In this document: positions 8,784 to 17,253 of the stretch, in pieces | How positions within the stretch are numbered: position 1 is the first letter of the stretch | Layout of the letters: each line of letters starts with the position of its first letter | Assembly (NCBI GenBank): GCA_015063795.1 | Contig: SVTL01000007.1 | Coordinates: 34,505-98,504, forward strand | Direction of reading: 5' to 3' | Length of the DNA stretch: 64,000 nt | Origin: Oscillospiraceae bacterium | GTDB lineage: Bacteria > Bacillota > Clostridia > Oscillospirales > CAG-272 | The notes under the pieces: model-generated | The model's database searches: none | Told to the model about the DNA's origin: nothing | What the model saw: the letters and a program-made list of their open reading frames with translations, nothing else | Translations under genes and position numbers: made by a program

Positions 8784-9959
8784 TCAGAGGCTCTTCGGCA
8801 GATTGTGGATGGCCTGCGTGATGATCTCCGCACGGGGGAGCAGGGTAGCGGAATCCGCCCACTCCTGCTTGGTGTGGAAGAGACTGCCGATGATGCCCAC
8901 CGTATCGATGATGGGGAGACCGGTCTCGGCCATGTTGGACGCATCGCTGCCGCCGCGGCTTCCGCCTGTGATGGCGATGTCCTTTCCGGTAACGGCCTTG
9001 TGGCAGGCCACATACAGCTCAGCCAGCTTCAGCGAGGCCGGCGTTTCGGTCATGCAGGGACGGAAGCTGACCGATTCGAGCGTGCAGGACGTGTCCTCCA
9101 CAAAGACGGTGTCGGAAACGCGCTGAAGGATCTCCTGAGCTTCCTTTTGAGCGTCCTTGTCGCGGAAGCGGGTGTCGATTCCCACTTTGCAATGCTCGGG
9201 GACCACGTTGGTGACCGTGCCGCCCTCAATGGTGCCGCAGTTGAAGGTCATGCGCTCGAGGATAGATTCCTTTTCCAGCGCGATGATCTTGTGCGCGGCC
9301 TCCTTGATGGCGCTGCGCCCCTTGTCATAGAAGACGCCGGCGTGGGCAGGGACGCCCTTGATGAGGAAGTTGTTTCTCAGAATGCCGAAGCGGGAGACGA
9401 TGAAGCGTTCCTCATAGCCGCCGTCGAGATTGAACGCGCAGAAGGAGCCCTTGGCCTCGCGGCGGATGAAATCCCGTCCCGCCTGACCGGAGTAGGTGTT
9501 GCTCCCCTCCTCGTCTGGCGTCAGCATCAGCTTGGCGGGGCGGTCGGTATAGCCGCTTTCCTTCAGCAGATACAGGATGGCGATGCCGAGAACGATACCG
9601 GATTTGCAGTCATGCACGCCGGGACCGTAGAGGATGCTGCCCTCCTGACGGAAGAGGTTTTCGCCGAATTCGCCCACCTCAAAAACGGTGTCCATGTGGG
9701 CGCCGAGGAGGATGGGGGCTTCCTTTGAGCCGTTGTTGTATTCGATGACAACGCCGTCGCCTGCCTTTTCAAAGGGGACGGTGCGGTGCGAGAGACCGAG
9801 TTCCTCGGCAAAGGCCTTGGCGATCTGTCCGACCTTGTCCACGCACGCCTTGTCCGAAGAGGGGCTTTCGGCTAACACCAGCTCCTTCCAGAATTCGAGG
9901 AATCGGCTTTCCATGGGGCGGAAGAGATCGGCAATGCCGTTGATTTTCTGTATGGTCAT
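8784..9959 (-). CDS. M20 family metallopeptidase, tandem copy 2
   Basis: A 391-residue paralogue of its neighbours. It keeps LGAHMDTVF, HDCKSG, the TPDEEGS glutamates, NLDGGYEER in place of the ECGYPD ligand region of copy 1, and SLFHTKQEW near the end. Long blocks match copies 1 and 3, for example GVPAHAGVFYDKGRSAIKEA and EGGTVTNVVPEHC. The third metal-ligand region (E-C/S-G in copies 1 and 3) reads D-G-G here, so metal geometry or substrate may differ. Start ATG 9959 follows GAAAGGAC. The gap to copy 1 is about 50 bases and no terminator is seen between them, so they are probably co-transcribed. Confidence 0.92.
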   Translation of the reverse strand: MTIQKINGIADLFRPMESRFLEFWKELVLAESPSSDKACVDKVGQIAKAFAEELGLSHRTVPFEKAGDGVVIEYNNGSKEAPILLGAHMDTVFEVGEFGENLFRQEGSILYGPGVHDCKSGIVLGIAILYLLKESGYTDRPAKLMLTPDEEGSNTYSGQAGRDFIRREAKGSFCAFNLDGGYEERFIVSRFGILRNNFLIKGVPAHAGVFYDKGRSAIKEAAHKIIALEKESILERMTFNCGTIEGGTVTNVVPEHCKVGIDTRFRDKDAQKEAQEILQRVSDTVFVEDTSCTLESVSFRPCMTETPASLKLAELYVACHKAVTGKDIAITGGSRGGSDASNMAETGLPIIDTVGIIGSLFHTKQEWADSATLLPRAEIITQAIHNLPKSL

Positions 9960-10073
9960 GATGCTTTGTCCTTTCGCGTTATCGTTTTTTCTTCTTTCAG
10001 TTTAAACGGAATGCTTCTTTTTGTCAAGGAAAAGTGAGGTTTTTTTCAAGAAAAGGCAAAAAATTCTCAGGCA

Positions 10074-10105
10074 AAGAAAAGCCGCACGGCGGAGAACCGT
10101 ACGGC
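10074..10105 (-). terminator. Hairpin terminator after M20 copy 3
   Basis: On the minus strand GCCGTACGG pairs with CCGTGCGGC across a 7-base loop and is followed by TTTTCTTTG. It separates copy 3 from copy 2, so copies 1 and 2 may have their own promoter in the 10.0 kb gap, although none is obvious. Confidence 0.65.
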
Positions 10106-10117
10106 AGTTATGCTGTT

Positions 10118-11293
10118 TTACAGGCTTTTGGGCAGGTTGAAGATGGTCTGCAGCACCAGGTCGGTACGGGAGACGAGGGTCTTGGTGTCCACCCACTCCT
10201 CCTTGGTGTGCGCCATGCCGCCGATGGGGGCCAGCGAATCGATGGCAGGGACACCGGCCTTGGTGAAGTAAGCGGCATCGCTTCCGCCGCGGGTGTGGAA
10301 GAAGTTGAGCTTCTCGCCCTTCAGCGCCTGGTGGCACTCGTTGTAGAGCTCGGCCAGCTTGCCGATGTGCTCATCGAAGGGCATGGTGGGACGGTCGCTG
10401 ACGCGGATGATCTCGGCGGTGGTGTCGCCCACATAGGACTTGGCGGCTTCACGCTGAAGAATGGCATCGGCGACGGCGGCATCCTCGGGAGTCTTGACAC
10501 GGATGTCGATGCCGAATTCGCAGAATTCAGGGACAACGTTGGTGACCGTGCCGCCCTTGATGGTGCCGCAGTTGAAGGTCATGCAGTCCAGCTTCGCTTC
10601 CTTTTCGATGTTAACGATCTTGTAAGCCGCTTCCTTGATGGCGCTGCGTCCCTTGTCGTAGAAAACGCCGGCGTGTGCCGAAACACCCTTGACACGAATG
10701 GTACGGCGCAGGATGCCGAAGCGGGAGACGGTGAATTTATCGGGATAGCCGCTCTCCAGATTGAATTCGCAGAAGCCGCCCTTGCCCTCGTCCAGCATGA
10801 AGGCCACGCCGGGAGCGCCGGAGCAGGAGGTGCTGACCTCTTCGTCGGGGGAGAGGATGAGCTTGACGGGACGCTCGCTGTAGCCAAGCTCCTTGAGTGT
10901 GAGCATGCCCAGCAGAGCCTGAACGATACCGGCCTTGCAGTCCAGCACGCCGGGGCCGCGGAGGATGCCCTGTTCGTCCAGCGAGACGGGCTTGTCGCCG
11001 AATTCGCCCACGTCATACACGGTATCCATGTGAGCGCCGAGGAGAATGGGCGCTTCCTTCGAGCCGTTGTTGTATTCGATGACAACGCCGTCGCCTGCCT
11101 TTTCAAAGGGGATGCGTCTGCAGGTGAAGCCAAGCTCCTTGGCGAAGGAAATGATATAATCGGCCACCTTGTCCACGCAGTCCTTGCGGGCGGAGGGGCT
11201 TTCGATCTCGGCCAAGCCCACCCAGAAGCGGACGAAGCGTTCCTGCTCCCTCTCTAAGATCGGGAGTGTTTCTTTGCGAATGGTAACAGACAT
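10118..11293 (-). CDS. M20 family metallopeptidase, tandem copy 3
   Basis: A 391-residue paralogue, first in transcription order. Metal-binding segments are LGAHMDTVY, LDCKAG, SPDEEVS, NLESGYPD and GMAHTKEEW, so the full M20 set is present. The lid has GVSAHAGVFYDKGRSA and KGGTVTNVVPEFC. Start ATG 11293 follows AAAGGAC on the minus strand; the longer open frame to 11437 crosses the promoter and leader hairpin and is not used. It has its own promoter at 11409-11437 and an unusually structured 5' untranslated region. Cytoplasmic, with unresolved peptide or N-acyl amino acid substrate. Confidence 0.92.
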   Translation of the reverse strand: MSVTIRKETLPILEREQERFVRFWVGLAEIESPSARKDCVDKVADYIISFAKELGFTCRRIPFEKAGDGVVIEYNNGSKEAPILLGAHMDTVYDVGEFGDKPVSLDEQGILRGPGVLDCKAGIVQALLGMLTLKELGYSERPVKLILSPDEEVSTSCSGAPGVAFMLDEGKGGFCEFNLESGYPDKFTVSRFGILRRTIRVKGVSAHAGVFYDKGRSAIKEAAYKIVNIEKEAKLDCMTFNCGTIKGGTVTNVVPEFCEFGIDIRVKTPEDAAVADAILQREAAKSYVGDTTAEIIRVSDRPTMPFDEHIGKLAELYNECHQALKGEKLNFFHTRGGSDAAYFTKAGVPAIDSLAPIGGMAHTKEEWVDTKTLVSRTDLVLQTIFNLPKSL

Positions 11294-11353
11294 GACAAAG
11301 TCCTTTCTGATAAAACAAATTTGCAGAACCTGCGGATAAAATGCCGTAGGTAT

Positions 11354-11391
11354 GCCGTACCGACTCCTTGGAAAAGAGAAATCGGTACGGC
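11354..11391 (-). promoter_or_regulatory. 5'-UTR hairpin upstream of M20 copy 3
   Basis: GCCGTACCGA (11354-11363) and TCGGTACGGC (11382-11391) are perfect reverse complements, giving a 10-bp stem with an 18-base loop in the leader between promoter and start. No U tract follows, so it is not a simple terminator. A further ATGCCGTA copy lies beside it (11341-11348). Confidence 0.6.
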
Positions 11392-11408
11392 TCACAATCG
11401 GATATGCT

Positions 11409-11437
11409 ATTATAACACGGATTGACCGTCCGCGCAA
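11409..11437 (-). promoter_or_regulatory. Promoter for M20 copy 3
   Basis: Minus strand -35 TTGCGC (11432-11437), 17-bp spacer, consensus -10 TATAAT (11409-11414). Confidence 0.65.
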
Positions 11438-11519
11438 TCACGTCCTTTTTTCCTGTTTCTCAACCGTTCGTGGAGCTTTTCCATTCGGTTGAAGTGACAG
11501 GCGGGAGCGATCGGCGCGA

Positions 11520-13544
11520 TCAGTCGAGGATCAGGATGCGGTAGAGAGCAACGGCCATGTCCACACGGATCAGGTTCTCGTTGGGACGGATGTTGCCGTT
11601 GGCATCGGGATCGAGAACACCGGCATTGGCCAGCGCCTTGATGGCATCGGCTGCATACGAGGCAACAGAGGTCTGGTCATTGAAGCTGACCGTCTTGGTG
11701 GAATCCAGCTTCACGCCCACCTTGTCCAGCGTGCGGAGGATCAGGGTGAAGGCCTCCTGACGGGTGATGGAGGAATCGGGATCAAACTTGTTGTCGCCGC
11801 GACCCTGCGCGATGCCCATGGCCTTGGCAACGCCGATGGCCTGATAGTAGTAGCTGTTGGTCGGGACATCGGAGAAGTTCTCGGAGAAGGCGGCGTTCAG
11901 GTTGTAGGCACGGTAGAGCATGAGGATGAAGTCGCCGCGCTTGATGTTGGCGGCGGGAACATAGGTGGTGGCGGTCATACCGTTGACGACCTTTTCCTCA
12001 TACAGATAGTCGATGGCGCCGGCTGCCCAGGCGTAAGAGGCATCCACGTCGGTGAAGTAGTCGCTCTTGGGCTTGGACTGGCTGTGCGCGGCGGTGACAT
12101 CCACAATGATGGTGCCGCTGATGGCGGACGTTTCGGTGTAAGCCATGTAGAGGATGGTAACCTTACCCGAGAAGTTGGCGGCGGGAGTAAAGGAGACGTA
12201 CTTGAGCATGGGCGATTCGTCCAGCTTGTACTGATACTTGGGGCTGATCGGGACGGGGTTGCCGAAGTTGTAGGTCAGCGTACCGCCCTTGGCATCGGGC
12301 TGGGTGAAGGTGACATATTCGATCTCCGCGTCGGAGAAGGCCTTGACCACCGATTCGAAGTCGCTCTGCTTGAAGGTGACGAACTTGTCGGAGGTGGTGG
12401 CATAATTCAGCGTCTTGGGCAGGGTGATGCCGATAACGATCTTACCCTTCACAAACACGCCGGAGGAGGTGTAGGCGGTGAATTCGATCTCCGCATTGCC
12501 GGTATAGGAGCCGCTGGGCAGGAAAGCAACCTCGCCCAGATAGGGAGATTCGTAGAAATAATATCTCTCGTCGGCAGACACATTGGTGGTGTATGCGGTA
12601 CGGGAGGTAGCGCCGTAAACCAGCTTGCCCTTGGAGGATTCGGGAAGAGTGAATACTACGTAATGCAGAGGCTCATCGGTGTACTTGAGGCAGAATTCGT
12701 TGAAGTCCTGACGGTCGAAGCGGACCAGACCGTTGGAGTCCACGCGGTAGTTCAGGTTGTCCACCGAGCCGACGGTGATGCGGATCTTGCCCTTGTAGGA
12801 CTCGTTGGTGGTGGTATAGGCGGTGTATTCAAACTCCGCAATGCCGGTAAAGCCGGCGCGGGGAATGAAGGTCAGCGAGGAGATGCGGGGGGAGATACCG
12901 TTGTAGGTGAAGTAGGCACTGCCGGAAATTTCAGAGAAGGTATTGGTATCGGTGAAGTTGTAAACGATTTTGCCGCCGCTGTTGCTGTTGGCATCGTTGA
13001 TATAAATGCGGGAGAGGGAGGTGCCCGTGCGGATCAGCGCCACATTGTTGAAGTCGGCTTCCGCGAAGGTGACAACCTTATTGTCCTCGGTGGTATAGGT
13101 GATGATCTGCGAATCAGCATTGAAGGCGTTGATGTGGATGGCAAAGGTCAGGTACTGGGTTGTGGTGTAGTAGATGCGCATCTGAATGTCTTCCGTGCCC
13201 TCGGAGTGAGCAAGGTAGTAGGACGAGACCAACTCGCCGTACATATAGGGCTTGCTTTCCACCAACACCTCGCCGCTGGAGCCGTTGAACCAGCCATAGG
13301 TGTTGCCGGCGTTGTCGAACATGATGTACTGGATGGACTGCCCGGTCTGCGCGAGCACGGAATCGTTCAGCGAAGAGAAGGTGACATCGGAGGAGAGGTA
13401 GAGGGGCTGATCAACGATCGCGGTGTAGAAAACGCCGCCGGCATCGCCGGTGTTGACGTCTGCCGCCGAAGCGCCGATGGCAAGCAGCGAGGCTGTCAGA
13501 GCGATGAGAAGGATCAGAATCCCTTTTTTGAATGTGTTTTTCAT
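11520..13544 (-). CDS. Secreted S-layer-homology domain protein with repeated beta-rich modules
   Basis: A 674-residue exported surface protein. Residues 1-27 are a signal peptide ending near AIGASA. About four repeats of roughly 110 residues follow, each with a Y-T-x-Y/A-Y-T strand and an F-x-P-x-x-x-F-T/S-G turn, for example around residues 260-370 and 375-485. Three SLH domains occupy about residues 490-674, beginning YFTDVDASYAWAAGAIDYL and carrying F-x-D-V and ITRQEAFTLI-type motifs. SLH domains bind pyruvylated secondary cell-wall polymers, so the protein should sit on the cell surface, with the repeats as stalk or adhesive units (inference). Start ATG 13544 follows GAAAGGAAA. No partner genes are adjacent. 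Confidence 0.9.
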   Translation of the reverse strand: MKNTFKKGILILLIALTASLLAIGASAADVNTGDAGGVFYTAIVDQPLYLSSDVTFSSLNDSVLAQTGQSIQYIMFDNAGNTYGWFNGSSGEVLVESKPYMYGELVSSYYLAHSEGTEDIQMRIYYTTTQYLTFAIHINAFNADSQIITYTTEDNKVVTFAEADFNNVALIRTGTSLSRIYINDANSNSGGKIVYNFTDTNTFSEISGSAYFTYNGISPRISSLTFIPRAGFTGIAEFEYTAYTTTNESYKGKIRITVGSVDNLNYRVDSNGLVRFDRQDFNEFCLKYTDEPLHYVVFTLPESSKGKLVYGATSRTAYTTNVSADERYYFYESPYLGEVAFLPSGSYTGNAEIEFTAYTSSGVFVKGKIVIGITLPKTLNYATTSDKFVTFKQSDFESVVKAFSDAEIEYVTFTQPDAKGGTLTYNFGNPVPISPKYQYKLDESPMLKYVSFTPAANFSGKVTILYMAYTETSAISGTIIVDVTAAHSQSKPKSDYFTDVDASYAWAAGAIDYLYEEKVVNGMTATTYVPAANIKRGDFILMLYRAYNLNAAFSENFSDVPTNSYYYQAIGVAKAMGIAQGRGDNKFDPDSSITRQEAFTLILRTLDKVGVKLDSTKTVSFNDQTSVASYAADAIKALANAGVLDPDANGNIRPNENLIRVDMAVALYRILILD

Positions 13545-13666
13545 GAGTGATTTCCTTTCGGGTTTTGTCATTGGTTTTATGGCATAACACCAGATGCTCT
13601 GATGGTATACGGCGAAAATATGACGTTCTGAAACGAAATGAAACAAAACGGGTTCGTTTCGATGGA

Positions 13667-13683
13667 GTCAAAACGGTTTTGAC
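13667..13683. promoter_or_regulatory. Perfect 17-bp palindrome upstream of the SLH gene
   Basis: GTCAAAAC-G-GTTTTGAC, two 8-base arms around one base, placed just after the SpoU-methylase stop and about 120 bases before the SLH start. There is no T tract, so it resembles an operator more than a terminator. The regulator is unknown. Confidence 0.45.
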
Positions 13684-13686
13684 GGG

Positions 13687-14472
13687 TTAGACTCGCTTTC
13701 CCTTAAAAAGTTCCCAGCAAAGGACGGCGGCCGCCGAGGAAACGTTGAGCGATTCGGCGGAGGGTGCCATCGGGATGATGACGCTCCCGCTGCAGGCGGC
13801 GATGACCTCCTGATCGAGCCCGTGTCCCTCGTTGCCCAGAACAAAGCAGATGCTTCCGTTTTTGTCTACCTCATTCAGAGAGCGCGAGCGGTCCGACAGG
13901 GCGGTGGCATACACCGTGACGCCTTTTTCCTTCAGCGTTTCGATGGCGGAAAGCGGATCGCCGATGAGAGAAATGCGCTGACGGAAGAGCATCCCCATCG
14001 CGGCGCGTACCGTTTTGGGATTGTAGAGATCGGCGCAGTCGCTTGTCAGCAGGAGGGAATCGATGCCGAAGGCGTATGCACTGCGGATGATGGTTCCCAG
14101 ATTGCCCGGATCGCGCACCGAGGAAAGCATCAGCAAACGCTCACCGTCGGGGATGCGGTCGGAAAAACGGGTATGCAGATCGCTCTGGCAGAAGGCGGTG
14201 CAGAACACACCGTCGTGCGTGCCCACCTGCGAGAGCTTGTCGGCCACCGCTTCGGAAACGAGCGTGACCTTCTCCTGCGGCAGGGAAGGGAGGTCAGAGG
14301 CAGCCTGCTCGGTCAGCAGGATACGGTCGAGAGTCAGCTGCGGGCTGGCCAAAGCTTCTTTCAACAGCTTGCGCCCTTCAAAGAAGAACAGACCGCTTTC
14401 CTCCCGCTTTTTTCGATCCTTCAGCGCGCAGATGCCTGTGATCAGAGGGTTGGTTCGGCTGGTGATGATCAT
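13687..14472 (-). CDS. TrmH/SpoU family RNA 2'-O-methyltransferase
   Basis: A 261-residue SPOUT-fold enzyme that transfers methyl from S-adenosylmethionine to a ribose 2'-OH in rRNA or tRNA. The N-terminal RNA-binding domain contains FFFEGRKLLKEAL (near residue 30). The three SPOUT motifs are present: SSVRDPGNLGTIIRSA with its catalytic Arg, CFVLGNEGHGLDQ, and IIPMAPSAESLNVSSAAAV, which form the trefoil knot. Length and N-terminal extension fit the RlmB/TsnR-like group; the exact target base is not determined. Start ATG 14472 follows GAGGAG. It lies downstream of rplT, separated by a terminator-like hairpin, and may be reached by read-through. Confidence 0.92.
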   Translation of the reverse strand: MIITSRTNPLITGICALKDRKKREESGLFFFEGRKLLKEALASPQLTLDRILLTEQAASDLPSLPQEKVTLVSEAVADKLSQVGTHDGVFCTAFCQSDLHTRFSDRIPDGERLLMLSSVRDPGNLGTIIRSAYAFGIDSLLLTSDCADLYNPKTVRAAMGMLFRQRISLIGDPLSAIETLKEKGVTVYATALSDRSRSLNEVDKNGSICFVLGNEGHGLDQEVIAACSGSVIIPMAPSAESLNVSSAAAVLCWELFKGKRV

Positions 14473-14490
14473 GGTTTGCTCCTCAAAGCA

Positions 14491-14516
14491 AAAGGGGACG
14501 GTGTGCCGTCCCCTTC
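14491..14516 (-). terminator. Terminator after rplT
   Basis: Minus strand AAGGGGACGG, loop CACA, CCGTCCCCTT, then TTGCTTT. It ends the infC-rpmI-rplT transcript and precedes the SpoU methylase gene. Confidence 0.75.
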
Positions 14517-14524
14517 AAGGTTTC

Positions 14525-14878
14525 TTACAAAGCCGCTTTTGCCTGTTCCACGAGAGAAGCGAAGGCTTCTTTGTCACTGACGGCGAGCTCAGAGAGCATT
14601 TTGCGGTTGAGGTTGATGCCGGCCTTCTTCAGACCGTGCATGAACTGAGAATAGTTGATACCGTTGACTTTCGCCTGAGCGGAAATACGGGTGATCCAGA
14701 GGGAACGGAAGTCTCTCTTCTTGAGTTTTCTTCCCGTGAAAGCGTAGTTACCGCTCTTCATGACGGCCTGTTTGGCCATCTTGAAGTGCTTGCTCTTGGA
14801 ACCCCAGTAGCCTTTGGCAAGCTTGAGGATTTTATTTCTTCTCTTGCGAGTCATTACGGCGCCTTTAATGCGTGCCAT
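14525..14878 (-). CDS. rplT: 50S ribosomal protein L20
   Basis: A 117-residue L20, full length. It carries the basic helical N-terminus [20 protein letters not shown] and the globular C-terminal domain (residues 60-117). L20 is essential for early 50S assembly and, in Bacillota, represses its own infC-rpmI-rplT operon by binding the leader. Start ATG 14878 follows AAGGAGGAA. The 33-base spacing to rpmI fits one operon. Confidence 0.98.
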   Translation of the reverse strand: MARIKGAVMTRKRRNKILKLAKGYWGSKSKHFKMAKQAVMKSGNYAFTGRKLKKRDFRSLWITRISAQAKVNGINYSQFMHGLKKAGINLNRKMLSELAVSDKEAFASLVEQAKAAL

Positions 14879-14911
14879 GTTGGAAATTCCTCCTTAAAAT
14901 TATCGGATAAG

Positions 14912-15112
14912 TTATCTTGCGTTGGGGAGCAGCGTTCTGACAGTCGGTGCGTTGGCCTCGCTGAGGTAAGCATTCTGACGAAGCTGTCTCTTTCTCTTGG
15001 GGGTCTTTATGCCGAGCTTGTGACGACGATGCGAACGGTTCATCTTTACAAGACCGCTTTTGGTGAGACTGAATCTTTTGGCCGTGGCTTTGTGGGACTT
15101 GATCTTTGCCAT
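14912..15112 (-). CDS. rpmI: 50S ribosomal protein L35
   Basis: A 66-residue basic protein beginning MAKIKSHKATAKRFSLTKSG, matching L35 in size and sequence. It is a structural component of the large subunit. It lies between infC and rplT in the usual order. Start ATG 15112 follows AAAGGAGGCC. Confidence 0.98.
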   Translation of the reverse strand: MAKIKSHKATAKRFSLTKSGLVKMNRSHRRHKLGIKTPKRKRQLRQNAYLSEANAPTVRTLLPNAR

Positions 15113-15158
15113 GGTTACCGGCCTCCTTTCTTTTTTTACAAAGTATTAACAAAAACGC

Positions 15159-15779
15159 TTATTGGGCGCTGTTCTGTTCGGGAGCTTGGTCTTTGTTCTC
15201 TGCGGCGGGCTTTTCGTCCTTGGGCTTTTCCTCTTTGGCCTTCTTGGCGGAAGCCTTCAGCGGAATGACCATCATGGACATGGCTCTTCCCTCGAGAACG
15301 GGACGCTTTTCTACCGTGCCGTGCTCGGCACAAGCCTCTTCGAATTTGGCAAGCAGCTCTCGTCCGATCTCCTGATGCGCCATCTGTCTGCCCTTGAACT
15401 TGACGATCACCTTCACCTTATCTCCGCCGGAGAGAAAACGCTTGGCGTGAGAAAGCTTGGTGTTGAAATCGTTGGTGTCGATGCGGCAGGTGAGCTGGAT
15501 CTCCTTGATATCAACGATCTGCTGTTTTTTTCTCGCTTCTTTTTCTTTCTTGTCCCGCTCGAAACGGAATTTACCGTAATCCATCACGCGGCAGACAGGC
15601 GGCTCGGCCTGAGGGGCGATGAGGACAAGATCCACTCCCTTTTCGTAGGCAAGGTCAAGCGCGGCCGCGTATGTCAGCATACCCAGCTGCTCGCCGTCAT
15701 TTCCCACGACGCGGAGCATTTTGGAATCGGCAAAGCCGATCTCTTCGTTGATCGCGAGCTCTTTCGAATTGCTTTTTAT
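15159..15779 (-). CDS. infC: Translation initiation factor IF-3, apparent ATA start
   Basis: A 206-residue IF-3 that binds the 30S subunit, discriminates start codons and prevents subunit joining. N-terminal domain LAINEEIGFADSKMLRVVG and PVCRVMDYGKFRFE, then the C-terminal domain with VKVIVKFKGRQMAHQEIG; an Ala/Lys/Glu-rich tail ends it. No ATG, GTG or TTG sits at the right place. GGAGGT (minus strand, 15788-15793) is followed eight bases later by ATA (15777-15779), then Lys-Ser-Asn-Ser-Lys-Glu-Leu-Ala-Ile-Asn. Rare starts in infC are known (AUU in E. coli) and let IF-3 repress its own translation. The frame extends to 15878 only by running through the attenuator hairpin. Confidence 0.95.
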   Translation of the reverse strand: MKSNSKELAINEEIGFADSKMLRVVGNDGEQLGMLTYAAALDLAYEKGVDLVLIAPQAEPPVCRVMDYGKFRFERDKKEKEARKKQQIVDIKEIQLTCRIDTNDFNTKLSHAKRFLSGGDKVKVIVKFKGRQMAHQEIGRELLAKFEEACAEHGTVEKRPVLEGRAMSMMVIPLKASAKKAKEEKPKDEKPAAENKDQAPEQNSAQ

Positions 15780-15935
15780 AGAAAAACACCTCCAAAAAAC
15801 AAGTGCGCGGAGAACTCCGCGCACGAAAAAATCATACCGATCCCCACAACAAAGCAGGGAGGAAACTGACCTTATCAAACCGAAGCGGCAAAAGGACCGA
15901 TCGGTGAGAACCGCGAAGCTCTACTTCTTTTTACT
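15780..15935 (-). ncRNA. infC-rpmI-rplT leader, attenuator-like (candidate L20 leader)
   Basis: About 155 bases between the promoter and the ribosome-binding site. It ends in a perfect 10-bp hairpin, GTGCGCGGAG-TT-CTCCGCGCAC (15803-15824), followed by TTGTTTTTTGG, which is a terminator placed directly before the infC Shine-Dalgarno. Upstream G+C-rich segments could form an alternative fold. In Bacillus this operon is regulated by L20-dependent attenuation at the same place; assignment to that family rests on position and architecture. Confidence 0.7.
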
Positions 15936-15940
15936 GAGAC

Positions 15941-15969
15941 AGTATACCACAACGGGCAGAACTTGTCAA
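15941..15969 (-). promoter_or_regulatory. Promoter of the infC-rpmI-rplT operon
   Basis: Minus strand -35 TTGACA (15964-15969), 17-bp spacer, -10 TATACT (15941-15946). Confidence 0.85.
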
Positions 15970-15984
15970 GCCTTTTTTGAAAAA

Positions 15985-17067
15985 TCAGCGGGAAATTTTG
16001 TTGGCGACCTCATACAGGGCGCGGATCTCGGAGCGGCGGCGCTCGCAGAACTCGTTCATCTGACGGATCTGATGATCGTCGTAGCCGTTCAGATCGCCGT
16101 CCTTCAGCTTGCCCTTGTACATGTTGTCCATGCGCAGAGCATAGCCGATGTCGGTGTGGCGGATCTTGCCGTCCACCAGACAGACGACCGCATTGCTGAT
16201 GCCGTCGAAGAGGAGCTCGACAGCCTTGCAGCCCATCTGGGAGGCAATGAGACGGTCGCGCGCAGAGGGGGAGCCGCCGCGCAGCACGTGAGCGGGACGG
16301 ACAAAGCGAGTCTCGATGCCGGTCGCCTTTTCGAAGCGGGCGGTGAACTGCTCGGCAAAATCCTTCTGGCCCAGCGTGGCGGGGACGCCCTCGGCGATGA
16401 GGACGATGAAATTGCGCTTTCCGTTGGCCTTCGAGGCGATCACGCGCTGGAAGATCTCCTGCTCGTCGAAGGCGATCTCGCTGATGAGAACAGCGGCGGC
16501 GCCTGTGGCGATACCGGCCTCAAGCGCGATATAGCCGGCGTTGCGCCCCATGATCTCCACCACGTTGCAGCGGGCGTGGGACTCGCAGGTGTCACGCAGC
16601 TTGTCCACCATATCGATGGTGGTGTTCAGTGCGGTGTCAAAGCCGATGGTGTGGTCGGTAGAGGTGATGTCATTGTCGATGGTGCCGGGGATGCCGATGG
16701 TGGGGATGCCGCGGGCGCTGAGGTCGGAGGCGCCGCGGAAGGTACCGTCGCCGCCGATGGCCACGATGCCGTCGATCTTGTTGCGGTGGCAGGTCTCAAT
16801 GGCCTTTCTCATGCCCTCTTCGGTCTTGAATTCGTCGCAGCGGTCGGAATAAAGGATCGTGCCGCCGTGGTTGATGATATTGGAGACGTTGCGCTCGCCG
16901 AAGCGGATGAGGTTGTCGTCCACAAGGCCGCGGTAGCCCTGCAGGATGCCCATGACCTCAACACCGTTGGCCAGAGCGGCTCTGGTGACGGCGCGGAGCG
17001 CGGCATTCATACCCGGAGCGTCGCCGCCCGAGGTCAATACACCGATACGTCTGAATTTTGTCTTCAT
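15985..17067 (-). CDS. pfkA: ATP-type 6-phosphofructokinase
   Basis: A 360-residue glycolytic enzyme phosphorylating fructose 6-phosphate. Motifs: GVLTSGGDAPGMNAALR (ATP site), GGDGTFRGA with Gly after GGD as in ATP-dependent enzymes, the catalytic loop PGTIDNDITSTDHTIGFDTA, EIMGRNAGYIALEAG, and HVLRGGSPSARDR. It is about 40 residues longer than E. coli PfkA, mainly at the C-terminus. Start ATG 17067 follows GAAAGAGG; the upstream extension is unlikely. A possible promoter is TTCAAC (17121-17126), 16 bp, TATGAT (17099-17104). It is separated from infC by the infC promoter, so it is transcribed on its own. Confidence 0.95.
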   Translation of the reverse strand: MKTKFRRIGVLTSGGDAPGMNAALRAVTRAALANGVEVMGILQGYRGLVDDNLIRFGERNVSNIINHGGTILYSDRCDEFKTEEGMRKAIETCHRNKIDGIVAIGGDGTFRGASDLSARGIPTIGIPGTIDNDITSTDHTIGFDTALNTTIDMVDKLRDTCESHARCNVVEIMGRNAGYIALEAGIATGAAAVLISEIAFDEQEIFQRVIASKANGKRNFIVLIAEGVPATLGQKDFAEQFTARFEKATGIETRFVRPAHVLRGGSPSARDRLIASQMGCKAVELLFDGISNAVVCLVDGKIRHTDIGYALRMDNMYKGKLKDGDLNGYDDHQIRQMNEFCERRRSEIRALYEVANKISR

Positions 17068-17253
17068 AACTGTTTTACCTCTTTCAAAGCCATGCGGAAT
17101 CATAGCATAAAATACATTCAGTTGAAACCCAATTATACTATATTCCGCCGAAAAAATCAAGAGTGCGGCAAGAAAAACAGGAATTTTTTTCATCTTTTTG
17201 TCGTTTTTCTGCCGAAAAGGAACGGATCATCCGAAAAAAACGCAAAAAACGTC

